From positions 6,882,001 through 6,946,000 of the forward strand of contig OZ176054.1 in NCBI GenBank assembly GCA_964247055.1: a stretch of DNA of 64,000 nt, written 5' to 3'. The DNA comes from Paragordius varius. Its lineage: Eukaryota; Nematomorpha. Below are positions 10,897-22,148 of this stretch, one piece after another. The notes beneath the pieces are model-generated. The model searched no databases. It was not told where the DNA came from and saw only the letters and a list, made by a program, of their open reading frames with translations. The translations under genes and the position numbers were made by a program. Positions within the stretch are counted from its first letter, which is position 1, and each line of letters begins with the position of its first letter.

Positions 10897-13224
10897 ATGT
10901 CCGATTCATATAAAGAAAAACTTGAACGCCTCAAGAATTTACACAAAAAACGAGTAAATTTTCCTTAATGGTATAGGAAGAAGCTCAAAGGCACAATTAT
11001 AAAGAGGTTGTTGAAGAAGATCGTATAAATAAACTGCCCGCTAATTATGAAAGCAAAAAACGAAAAATTGAATGGGAGATTGAACAAGAAAAAATAAAAC
11101 AAGTCAATTATATTATATTATTTTTAAGGAAGCTAAAGAAAAGGGTTGGGATTATCACCGAGTAAAAAATTTGGAAATACCGGCAGAAATAGTTGAAGCA
11201 TTGGATAAAAGAAGGCATAAAAAGCATAATGCAGATCCTGGCTTTTCAAGTTACTTTATCTTTTTATATTTAGATTATGAACAAGCTGCAATCAGAAAAT
11301 ACGAAACGCTTGTTAAACAAATTAAGCCTGATTTGCAAACTTACGATAAAATGAAAAACAAACTGTAAGTGGTTATCAATTATATTTAGGGGTGATCAAT
11401 TTTATCCAACAATGAATACCATTTTGACTAACGTTCCCGATGATCCTAGAGAAAATATCGAAAAAATGGCTCAAGACGTCGTAAAACAGTATTTTATTTT
11501 TTTTATCCTACTATATGGTGATTTAATACCGGTTTTTATTTGGCTAGTTCTATTTATACAATTTTTTAATCGGTTTTTCGCAAAATATACCTGCTAATTA
11601 TTTAATTTTTGATTATTGATAAATATTTAAGCCAATTTCGATTATAATTTTATATAAATACCTTTAAAGGTGCATTTTTAAATAATAAGCATTTTGATAT
11701 TTTGTAAGTACCGAATCGATTATGTTTTTTATAAATGCTACTTTGATTTTGTTAAACCCTATACCTCTTTTTTAATCTCATACCTTTAATATTCTATTAC
11801 ATTTTGGGGTATTTTAGATACCAGAGCCATTTAAAATTTGAATATCTTAAAAAATAATTGAGTATTAAGCCGAATTTAAAAATATGCTTTCTTTAGTTTT
11901 TTAGGAACATTATATAAAAATTTTAAAAAAGGTAAAATTGTAAAAAATTCTCATCTCAAATTTTTTGCAGCCATTTTTTCTTAAATATTTTTAAATCGCT
12001 AATGCAACAGGCAAATAAATGTATATTATAGATAGAAAAGTAATTAATTAACTTTAAGAAGTTTTCAGGCTAGATTTTACTAGCAAAAACTTGATATATC
12101 TTGATTTTAATATCAGCTGTTCGTTTCAATCGTCCTTTGAAACTCTCCTAATTTCAGCCTCAATAAGTCACAAAACTGTAAAAAATATTACCTTTTTTAT
12201 CTAATATATGAGAACAATGTTTGATAATTAAATTTTAACTGAAATAACTTTAAAAATATTTTATTTACGAAATTGAACTCTACGATATAAAACTACAGGT
12301 ACTAGGACAAAATGGTGAAAAGGGGTAATCAAGTATTAAATGCTTTTCAAAATGTACCTCCATTTAATTTATTTTATACCGCATAAATCCAACATTTTGT
12401 TATGCATTTTTACATAGTCAAACATTTTCGTACAATACACGAAACTGCACAGAAAACTCATTTTAGGTCGGTTTATAGTAAAAAAATTTATCCAAAAATA
12501 AGAATTTAAAATACTAATTTTTTATGTTTATCGTTTTGACATTTTGAAATTGCATTTAATGCAGCCCATAATATCAAATTTTGAAATTGAGTTTTATTAA
12601 AAGTTATTTTTTTTTGGTAGATGAGATATTTTTTTGACATATACACGCTCATTTTAATAATTTAATGCCTATGCTAGTTTGACTTCATCTCCATAGATTC
12701 CAGAATATATTTAATCCGTTATTTTATATTTGACTAGGCAAAATATATAAATGTTTTTGTCTTGCAACTTAGGTAAACAATGTAATAAATGCTTTCTTAC
12801 GATTCCAAGTATTTAAATTATTTGTTTAACAATAACTGGAAACCGTGTTTTGCCCCTTATAGATTTTTGAGAGAATCAACATATATTACCAACACGAACA
12901 TTAAGAAAGAAAAGTAAATATATAAAATAAAATGGTATAAACTACAACATTTTGGCAGACTTAGTCAACTTGTTTAATTAATGAAACATAATATATAATT
13001 TATTTGTAATCCCTTTCAATAAATATACATATAATTTCTAATTTTAATTATTGTCTAGGATCGAAAAACGTGAGAAATACAGTAGACGAAGAACATTTAA
13101 TCCTGATGATGATATTGATTACATAAATGAAAGAAACGCCCGTTTCAATCGTAAATTGGAACGCTTTTATGGTACTTACACGGAAGAAATTAAGGCCAAT
13201 CTTGAACGGGGAACAGCTCTATAA
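10897..13224 (+). CDS. Syf2: pre-mRNA-splicing factor SYF2
   Basis: Spliceosome protein (SYF2/p29, an NTC-associated factor), 219 aa from six exons: 10897-10953, 10977-11102, 11129-11249, 11274-11364, 11390-11488, 13059-13224. It starts [19 protein letters not shown]. Later parts give [46 protein letters not shown] and the very conserved end KREKYSRRR...[14 protein letters not shown]...ANLERGTAL. The first four introns are 23, 26, 24 and 25 nt. Each has GT...AG ends, and removing it restores family sequence in phase. The fifth is 1,570 nt and carries a dispersed repeat. Possible polyadenylation signals AATAAA lie at 13266 and 13305. It faces the MTG2-like exon tail to tail. Identity is certain; exon edges are read by eye but phase-consistent throughout. 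Confidence 0.95.
11489..13058 (+). other. long last intron of SYF2 with dispersed repeat
   Basis: Begins GTATTTTATT and ends TTGTCTAG. About 12060-12260 matches 48960-49130 directly and 49400-49600 in inverted orientation (a TATCAGCTGTTCGTTTCAAT-like word), so a member of the foldback-type repeat family lies inside. Confidence 0.6.
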
Positions 13225-13801
13225 AATATTAAATGATCACAATATAATATACAAAACAGATATTGAATAAATATTAGATGATACTACTTTGTTACACATG
13301 TTACAATAAAAATTATAAATTTTTTGGTATATAATATATAATGTCAATTAAATTAAATCAAAATCTAATATATTTAACACTTACAACCACAATAATGTAG
13401 ACCTATTAGTATAAAGAGCAATCCCCAAATGTAAAGATAATTGCCGTATTAAATTAATGGTTTAAGTTTTCGCAATTCTACGCAAATATTTTGTCCACAA
13501 CAAGAACTTTTTATTAGAATGGTGTTAAAACAGATTTAATACCAAAAGCAGAATACTTCCATCACCAGTTCAGGCCTGGGCATGCCAGTGTTTAAGCTTT
13601 AAATATTTTTGAATATAATTTAAGTCATTACCCTAAAAGAGAAAAAAATCTCACCTGAATATATTTTTAGTTAGAAACATATTTAAATGATCGTGTCGTA
13701 GTTGAAAAGTTAAAAGTATTATTTAAATATTAATATTTTATATTCCAAATTATATTATTTAAGATTTAAATTTAACAACTTTTGAAAATTTACCTATCAT
13801 T
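13225..13801. other. SYF2/MTG2-like convergent spacer
   Basis: Contains the SYF2 3' region. On the minus strand no GTPase-domain sequence (P-loop or DxxG) could be found that would continue the Obg-domain exon. Confidence 0.5.
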
Positions 13802-14437
13802 TCAATTATTCTTTAATATCAATAAATAAGACATTATTTCTCCCATTGCACCCCTTTCGAAAAGCAAGGGTGCCTGATTAATCGAATCCACAAAGTATGA
13901 GTTTCCTTTTCCTCCACCACCGCCTCTTGCAGCTAAAAACACACAATTTTCATCTTTTAATTGCGTTACATTATTCAGATATTTTGGGTCTTGATGCAAA
14001 AAAATGCCGGACAAAATTTGTTGAATTTGCGGTATGTTTACATTAGAATTATCATATTTTTGGGTTTTATGGACAGGCTTAAAGGCATAAATATAACAGA
14101 AGAGAGGTATTTTAATAATTAAATCTTTTGCCGATTTTCCATGACATCTATCACCTTTACCTGCTTGTCCACAATCCGCTTGGTAAATTGAGGTTAGATG
14201 ATCAAAATTTGAGTATCTTTTATCCGTTTGAAAGAGTACATGTGCTCCATTACCACCATCCCCACCTCCCGCACCACCCTTGTTATTCCCATATAAATGC
14301 ATAAAGGAGCAATTGCCATTTCCGCCGTTTCCTGCTTTGACTTTAATGAATTTATAACATATATTACACAAAGGATTGTCAGTTAAATTAAATTTTTGTA
14401 TCTTGGAAAGGGTTGAATGTAACATGCTTGAATTCAT
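13802..14437 (-). CDS. MTG2: Obg-domain protein, MTG2/GTPBP5-like, partial or truncated
   Basis: A 211-aa frame whose body is an Obg domain: VKAGNGGNGNCSF, GGAGGGDGGNGAHVLFQTDK, GKGDRCHGKSAKDLIIKIP and FLAARGGGGGKGNSYF, then INQAPLLFERGAMGE. The glycine-rich turns match the mitochondrial ribosome-associated Obg GTPase MTG2, which acts in large-subunit maturation. The family normally has ~400 aa with a GTPase domain right after this point. Here the frame stops at LLILKNN, where LELK-V(A/G)xxGxVGFPN would be expected. No G domain was found in the next 570 bp before SYF2. Either the rest lies beyond a long intron, or the gene is truncated. A TTAA MITE begins 38 bp upstream of the Met, so the promoter or an upstream exon may be displaced. 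Confidence 0.72.
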   Translation of the reverse strand: MNSSMLHSTLSKIQKFNLTDNPLCNICYKFIKVKAGNGGNGNCSFMHLYGNNKGGAGGGDGGNGAHVLFQTDKRYSNFDHLTSIYQADCGQAGKGDRCHGKSAKDLIIKIPLFCYIYAFKPVHKTQKYDNSNVNIPQIQQILSGIFLHQDPKYLNNVTQLKDENCVFLAARGGGGGKGNSYFVDSINQAPLLFERGAMGEIMSYLLILKNN

Positions 14438-14479
14438 ATGTTATGTGTATGCACATAATTGTTGCATTTACCATGTTAA

Positions 14480-15049
14480 CACCTGGATACAACACATTCA
14501 TTTTAGTCCTTCGATTCAAATTGGGGTATTTAAATACCCCAGGCCTGTTTAAAATCAAATGCTTTAAAAAATATGGAAGGAATCGAAACCATCGCAAAAT
14601 TTTGCACTTATAAAACATTAATAAACCGAAACATATAAAAAATTTTATTCAAAAATACTTGATATTAATTTTAAGGTAAAGCCGAAAGGTAAAAATTTGG
14701 TCAACGTGACATGTGTGCAATGGAAAATTGAAAATAATACAAAATAAACCGCTTTTTCTATTTCTATCAATGTTTGATGTAATTTAAATAAAAAATTAGC
14801 TTTAATTTTACCATTAAAATTAAATGAATACGATTAAAAATTTTATAAAATAAGAATGGCGTCGAAGTAGTTTGACATGGAACTTTTTTTCAATACAACG
14901 TTTTATTTATATATTTTGGCATATTTATAAAATTTTTATTAGGTTAGAGGCATAAATTTAAATTTGGACCGTTTCCTTCAGTAATTTTTTAAAAATATTA
15001 ATTTAAATTTAGTCTGGGGTATTTAAATACCCCAATTTAAATCGAAGTG
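14480..15049 (+). mobile_element. TTAA-type MITE copy (T4)
   Basis: 570 bp between intact TTAA sites at 14476-14479 and 15050-15053. It begins CACCTGGATACAACACATTC and ends CCAATTTAAATCGAAGTG. Both ends carry a palindromic GGGGTATTTAAATACCCC block, which can form a hairpin. It lies just upstream of the MTG2-like start codon. Confidence 0.9.
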
Positions 15050-15067
15050 TTAAACAAGGCATCAGTT

Positions 15068-15260
15068 TCGATTCAAATGGGGGTAGTTAGATACCCCAGG
15101 CTTGTTTAAATATAACTATTTCAAAAAATATATATATTAAAACCATGTCCAAAACTGAAATATAATAAAATATTGATTAAAAAAATATTACCTATTCAGA
15201 AGTAAAACCGAAAGGTAAAAATTTAGCAAGATAACATGTGTGCATAAGCAAATATATGTA
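15068..15260 (+). mobile_element. fragment of TTAA-type MITE (T5)
   Basis: Starts at the internal TTCGATTCAAATGGGGGTAG block, with the first ~30 bp missing. It follows the family through the AAACCGAAAGGTAAAAATTT word and then loses similarity. It sits between T4 and the inverted copy T6. Confidence 0.7.
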
Positions 15261-15388
15261 TGTATTATGATAAAATGTGTAGGAATTTTTTAAGTGCTTT
15301 CGGTTTTGGGGTTTAGGAGTGATTTAAAAAAGTTACCTTTTTCTGGTAAAAAATTAAAAAAATGATGAATTATATATTTTCTTATTAA

Positions 15389-16047
15389 CACTTCGATTCA
15401 AATTGGGTTATCTAAATACCCCTGACTAAATTTGAGTTAGGATTTAAACTACTTAAGGAAACGGTCCCAATTTAAATTTATGCTTCTATCATAATAAAAA
15501 TTATATAAATACCCCTGACTAAATTTGAGTTAGGAATTTTGAAAAACTACTGAAGGAAACGGTCGTAATTTAAATTTATGCTTCTATCCTAATAAAAATT
15601 AAAATACGCCAAAATATTTAAATAAAATTTTGCGTAAAAAAGCATGTCAAACTACTTCGATACCATTTTTCTTTTATAAAAAATTTTTCAAAATAGCTTT
15701 TCATATAATTTTAATGGTAAAATTAAAGCTAATTTTTTATTTAAATTACATCAAACATTGATAGAAATAGAAAAGGGGGTATTGTATTATTTTTTAATTT
15801 TACCATTGCACACATGTCACGTTGACTAAATTTTTACCTTTCGGTTTTAGCTTAAATTAAGTAATATCAATTATTTTTAAACAAAATATTTTTATATTTC
15901 GGTTTATTAATGTTATATAAGTGCAAGATTTTGCCATGGTTTCGATTCCTTCCATATTTTTTCAAAATTTAATTTTAAACAGGCCTGGGGTATTAAACTG
16001 CCCCAATTCGAATCGAAGGACTAAAATGAATGTGTTGTATCCAAGTG
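15389..16047 (-). mobile_element. TTAA-type MITE copy (T6), inverted, with internal duplication
   Basis: Minus-oriented copy between TTAA at 15385-15388 and 16048-16051. At 659 bp it is ~85 bp longer than its relatives, because its terminal block (ACCCCTGACTAAATTTGAG through the TTATGCTTCTATC word) occurs twice in tandem. Together with T4 it makes a large inverted repeat. Confidence 0.88.
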
Positions 16048-16051
16048 TTAA

Positions 16052-16760
16052 ATATATCAGTATTGTTATGGCTCTTTTGATTTTATGCCTCGGGGGTCTT
16101 ATAAGTGACTTAGTGGTACTCTAGATCAAATGGTGAATGCAAATAAAATAAATTTTAGTAAAAACTTATTGCTTTATTTTAAAAAAGATTATAACTATAG
16201 TGTTATAAAACGACAATCAATATTTATATAAAATTTAAAATTTTAGATATGGGCTCCGAAAGTTAATTTTTAGACCTGTCTAAAATGCGCAATTTCTCCA
16301 AAAATACCAAGATGCGTAGATTTTGTCATACGAATTTTCATATGACTATGAAATCCAAAAATATATTTATAATAATAACTTTATTTAATTTAAAAATTTA
16401 ATTTTTAGCAATGGATACGTTTCATATGGGATTTCGAAGAATGGTAACGGTATACAAACACGTTAATAAATATACATTTTGTCCATATAATTTGATCATG
16501 GTGAATATTTTTATCACCTAAAAATTGATTAAAATATTTTTACTTTTAAGTATATTTTTTGATATTTAATCTAAATTCCGAGGTGATAGAAATGCTTGGC
16601 TTTATTGATTTGGAAATAGTATTCTCTTAATGTCACAGGTGTTTTTCCTTTTTCATATGCATATATCAACAAAATTGTGGTAAGGAGCCAAAAATTTGGG
16701 ACTAGCTTACGTATAAAAATTAAAATACTATAAACGATTTTGCTTTTTAAATATAATATA
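16052..16760. other. AT-rich intergenic DNA
   Basis: About 16200-16350 resembles the dispersed repeat of 8.0-9.2 kb and 46.6-48.0 kb (GGGCTCCGAAAGT-like word). Nothing else was recognised. Confidence 0.35.
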
Positions 16761-17784
16761 CAGTCATGTAGACTTTATTTTATCTAAAGTTTAATTTTTT
16801 TCGTTAAATGGATAATATTTGGTAAAGAATATAAAAACTATGGTATTACCATATCATATTCTTTAAAAAAGTAAAAGAAGTGTGGGGGAAGGGCGTCGGA
16901 AATCTTTGATAAAAAATGAAAATACACTAATTACTAACCCTTCACTTAAAATTATTGTATCAAAGGGGTTAGGAAAATCGTAATTTTTATCTCAATTATA
17001 TTTTTTTTTGATATGGGAACGATTTTAAAAGGGAATTCACGATAGCTGCTATATTAAATAATCAATTTGATCCAATTTCCTTAATATTTTTTTTACCCAT
17101 ACATAAAAATCTATATTTAAGTGGTTAATTTGTTTTGTTTAACACTTAAATACAACACATTCATTTGAAAGCTAAAAGGTAAAAATTTAATCAACGTGAC
17201 ATGTGTGCAATGGTAAAATTGAAAAATAATACAAAATAAATCGCTTTTTCTATTTCTATCAACGTTAGATGTGATTAAAATAAAAAATTAGCTTTAATTT
17301 TACCCTTAACACTAAATGAAGAAGACATTTTGTAAATATTTTGTAAAATAAAAATGGCGTCGAAATAGTTTGACATGGAACTTTTTTTTCAAAACAAAAT
17401 TTAAATTTTTTTAGGAAAGAAGCATAAATTTAAATTGGGACCGTTTCTTTCACTAGTTTTTTCAAAAATCCTAACTCAAATTTAGTTTGGGGTATATTTG
17501 GATACCCCAATTAGAATCTAGGTGTTAAATAAAATTTTATCAAAAAAAATAGTATATAAAATTTTGCTAAAAAATTAACAAAAATATTACAATTCCCCTT
17601 TAACAATATTTTAGGATTTTCATTTTTTACCAAAGATTTCCAAAGCCATTCCCCCATACTTTTTTTTCTTTTTTAAGAATATGATATGGTAATACCATAT
17701 AGCTCTTGTTTTATTCCTTACCAAATATATATAATACCCATTAAACGAAAAAAAGTAAATTTTTGAATAAAGTCTACATGACTG
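16761..17784. mobile_element. Tc1/mariner-type non-autonomous element with ~220-bp inverted repeats
   Basis: Left end CAGTCATGTAGACTTTATT and right end the reverse of the same word, each bordered by TA (16759-16760, 17785-17786). The arms run about 220 bp inward and share GGTATTACCATATCATATTC and GGAAATCTTTG-like words in opposite orientation. Length is 1,024 bp, of which 382 bp is the nested TTAA element T7. No transposase frame. Confidence 0.8.
17143..17524 (+). mobile_element. TTAA-type MITE copy (T7), internally deleted
   Basis: 382 bp between TTAA at 17139-17142 and 17525-17528. It begins CACTTAAATACAACACATTC and ends near GAATCTAGGTG. About 190 bp after the first ~20 bp are missing compared with full copies. 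It lies inside the Tc1-type element. Confidence 0.85.
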
Positions 17785-20700
17785 TATATAACATCGGCAT
17801 TTCTTCTATTCAAGCCTTAGTAAACATTAATCTTTTTAGAATTATATCGAGTTTAGAAATAAAATATCACGATATATATTAAATGCTTAAAGCGACAATG
17901 AAAAAAGATCGGACAAATTTTTTTGGGTTTACTGGTAAAAATCATATCAAACGTAAAAATACATTTATTAAAAATATGTTTCGTGAAAAAACTAATTTTA
18001 ATTTAATTGTTTTATCCTGATAATCATTAAATAACTGCGAAAATATTGACAATTTTATTATTTGAGTAAATTCCATATCAGCGTGATGAACACGATCAAA
18101 AATTTATATTTGTTTAAAAGCAATTACATTCACGGTTGACCTATCAGAGGGTCTTATATATATTAGGAATTCATTATAGGACTCTCATTCATAACTTTTT
18201 GTGTTTTAAGTTCCATAATATTATAAATTTTTGATGGTATTATTTTAATATATTTGATGAGTAATAACAAACATTTTACATTACATTAAAGATATGGAAA
18301 TAATTTTATGTTAATTTATTTTAATATAAAAATTCTTTATTCCAATATGGTATATTAATATAATCTTACTTATTCACCTGTCAAGATAAAGAAGTGTGTA
18401 TTAAGCTTTTACAGCTTAATTAAGATAATTTTTATAATTTATCGAGATTAACAAGTTTTTTTAATTATGATTATCGTAAATTTTTATAAAAATATTTTAA
18501 GACCATAATTTTTTGAAATCGCATTTGTTTAAAATGCGTGAATCAAAATTATGTTACCATAAACTATAAAAAAATTATAAACGTCCTTATCAGAAAAGGC
18601 AAACAAATTCACCAACGCTTATATACGCTTTAAATATCAAACTGTTGTGAAAAATGATGTATTAATTATCAAGGGTTATCTATGCATTTCTGTGGATTAA
18701 TAAAATATGTTCGAATTCTCTTTATACGCAAATGTTACAAACATAAGCCACACAAAGGCAAAATATTTAGGTAAATTTGGAAAGGTGAATGAATATATCT
18801 GTGCTTGTATATATATATTACTTTTTTTCACAATACGTTCTATATAGAATTTGGAGTATATAAGAGATATCAAAAAGATATTGAGATTAATAAAGAGAGA
18901 GATAGCTTTTTATGGAAACTACAGAGATATATCACCACCAACGAAATAATTTTATGTAAATAATTTGTGTGTTGTGCATGCCCTCTTGTGGTGACAGATT
19001 TACCAAGCTATGTTTTAGGATTTTTGGAGGCTTTTTCTCGTCTTTATACAAAACAGACATTGATAAATGTATGCAATGCAATATTTGATCAATTTGATGG
19101 CCTGCCGCGACCCTTGAAAAAAAAACAATATACAACACACACACACACACATAGAGATAGACAAAATGTTTTTATTATGATGCTATCAATATCAAACTGT
19201 AAAATTATTTATTACATTTCATATATTTATAGAGATATATAATATATACAAGCTTGGAATATGTTAATCATAATTATCATTAATATTATCAACGATGTGA
19301 AAGACCTCTTCATTAAGACATCAAATTTCTAGTGTTTATGTATTATTTTGGGGTTACCATGAGGTTTGTGCAATTTTAGAAAAAAACCTTCAAAATATGG
19401 TTTAAAATTCTTTAATATATATTTATATGCAAAATTAATTTAATTTTAGCATCATGACAGTACCGGTGTTCAATTTATTATTTATATTAATGTTTATTTG
19501 TGGTAAAAAAAAACTCAATAGGTTTCAAGAAATCATTAAAAAATTCTAAAACATCCACCTTACTTTTAAGAAAAGAATTAATATAAATTGAAATTTTTAT
19601 TGTTTGGCTATCCTAAGACGGTGACGGTGGTATAGAATGGAATGGGACTCAGGTAGGCGACCTTTGGTGTCATTTTCAATATAAAAAAATAAATTTAATA
19701 TTTTCTTATTATTGTTTTTTGTTTTATCAATAAGAAAATAGGACGCTAAAAAGTAATTGGATTTTCAGCACATTATATATATGTATATATAATCCCAATA
19801 AAAAATGTTGAAAAATATCATAATAGCAAAAAGGTAGATAGATGGCTATCTACTATAGATTATAATGTTTTATTTCTATCTATTAGGTAAAAAATAGAGA
19901 TTTTTTGGAAGGGAACCAATAAAATTTGGCTAATAAGCAAACTAAAAAAATATTTTTTATGGTTTTATTTCTTTTGGTCTTCACACAAAAATGGTGGCGT
20001 GGGAAAATGTATTTGGGATCAGAAAAAATCACCTCAACTAAATATCCTAGTTAATATACCTAATTCCCTTCCAAAGCGACACTAACCTTAAAACAACTCC
20101 TATTAACTAGAAATATTAAATATTTTGAGTTGATTTTTTATGGTGTGTAGGGCGTGAGAAGATTTGTTTTAACAATCAAGGCTTATTATAAAGGAATAGG
20201 CCAAAAACAAGACTGTCATTGAAAATGGAATATTACCCAATTATCATCTTGTTTGATTGTGGTTTTTTCCATGTATACTAATTTTATGTATATATATACA
20301 TATATACAGTAAAAATCTAAATATATTTGCATATTGTACTCCAAAATCAAGCTATAGATTACCTAAAAAATGATTGTTGTATAATTACAAGATGATGTTT
20401 TAGGTAAAATATGATGGTTTGTACTTTACCGTCAATATTCAAGTATGCACGTTTAAACAGGAGACGCATTGTCAAAATTTGAGGAGTACACTATATAGAA
20501 TTTACCTTTTTGCATCAAACATATTTTGTTCATTAGCAAGATTTGCCCAAATATATAATTTGGTTATATATAAAATAAAATAAGCTTTTTGCAAATGTAG
20601 CAAAAAAAATTTCTTTGGCTAATAACATGGATTGGATGCAAATGAGCACGGCATATTTGTAAATTGCCATTTTTAAGTCACCAAAAAAAATTACAGTACA

Positions 20701-21969
20701 CCCATGGGTTTACTTTATCTTAAAAATATATTGTTTAATTTACCTAATTTGTGTAAATCAATTTTACAAACGCCATTCAAGTTTTTAGTAAATGGGTTAT
20801 TAATAATATCATAAAGAATATTTTATTTATATTAGGCAAAAAACGCTAAAATCTTTCGTCATTTTTCATAAAATAACCGTAAATAAGCCAAAACTTTAAT
20901 GTTTATCATAACAGGTATTTTAGTACACCAAAGGACGAATCATATATATCAAACTACAAAACTAAAGCTTCAAAAAAGATTGTCGTCTATTCAAAGTCAA
21001 ACTAAACATATCCCATTTTTATAACATCTTATATATTTTTGCTTTTTTGAGGTTATGCATTTATATTGTATGGATGTATATGTGAATTTCCACATAATTT
21101 ATTAGGGTGAAGTTTTTCAAAGGTCTAAAAATTATAAACGCTGACTTATACAGCGCTTTAATATAGCTAACAATCAAATAACAAACGATTTGAGATAAAT
21201 TAATACACAATTTTTACATCGTGTTTGAGTTTTACAAAAATAATATAATAATATATACTATTCAAAAGCAACACTTTTTCAACCAAGGGTAAAACTTTTT
21301 AAGCAAACGCACCTTTTTACTTCCGTTAGGATAAAAAATGTTGTGTTTGCTTGAAAAATTTTTGCCATTTACTGATAATGGCATATCCATTCTTCACTGT
21401 ATAATTATGCGAAAACAAACCCCTATAATACTTGGGATCCCTAAAATAACCAACCCCAAAAACCTATCCAATTTTAATTTTACGATTTTTATTATAAATC
21501 ACAAATGTATACTGTTAAAAATAAGGCCCATCTCTTTTTTCCCCTCTTAATATTTTATAAATAAAGACCACAGTAAATGTTTTTTATAGAATAAGTGCAT
21601 TATACTCAAAATCTATTAACCTTGACATGATTACACAGAAAGGAAAACGGAAAAATCTATAAATTATGACACGACCAATAACACACCATATCTGTAATTG
21701 AACCTAATAATATTAATTATTTATAAGATTAAGTAATGTGGCATATCAGCAGGTCACAATATCGCAAAATTTGGGTTAATTCTTTTTTTGGAGCACATGT
21801 AAAGTGTTTTTCAGATTTCGAAGGTGATGTTTGAGAGTAGAGATTTATCCTATGGGCATGGAAATACCAATTTTCGAAAATAAATTTATAATATTTTTGC
21901 AATGTCAATCATTCTTTCTGGACCAAAAACAACTATTTTCATACTTTTTTTTGAAGAAAGTTATGCTTA
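17785..21969. other. gene-free AT-rich DNA
   Basis: Both strands were read without finding a supported gene. A short CA repeat lies near 19136-19150. Frames of up to ~90 codons occur but show no family resemblance. The tract at 18967-19120 is less AT-rich than its surroundings and unexplained. Confidence 0.4.
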
Positions 21970-22146
21970 CAGAATGCATTTTAATGGTTTCTTATTTCAC
22001 ACTATAGGTGTGCGATTTGCAACACAGTAGTATATGGATATAAGAAAGGAAAAATTGTTTAATCAAATTGTTGTTTTTTCCATACACTACTGTAAAAGAA
22101 TTGTGCTTAACTATAGTGTAAAAGCAACCATTAAAAATGCATACTG
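21970..22146. mobile_element. 177-bp palindromic MITE, copy 1
   Basis: Left end CAGAATGCATTTTAATGG and right end in reverse CAGTATGCATTTTTAATGG, both bordered by TA. The arms are ~65 bp and share TTTCACACTATAG-like and GCAACACAGTAGT-like words. Its twin in a GTPBP1 intron (57103-57279) has the same length. TA duplication and CAGT ends suggest a Tc1/mariner origin. Confidence 0.8.
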
Positions 22147-22148
22147 TA

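Noticed and set aside
14388-14618. 76-codon minus frame spanning the MITE and the MTG2-like start
   Set aside because: Most of it is MITE sequence, and the predicted peptide has no similarity to MTG2 N-termini.
14480-16047. T4 and T6 as long terminal repeats of one retroelement
   Set aside because: They are in opposite orientation, each has its own TTAA flanks, and there is no gag or pol between them.
18932-19242. Overlapping frames of 72 and 91 codons near a less AT-rich patch
   Set aside because: No protein resemblance; a SINE-like origin was considered, but no A/B box or tail was found.
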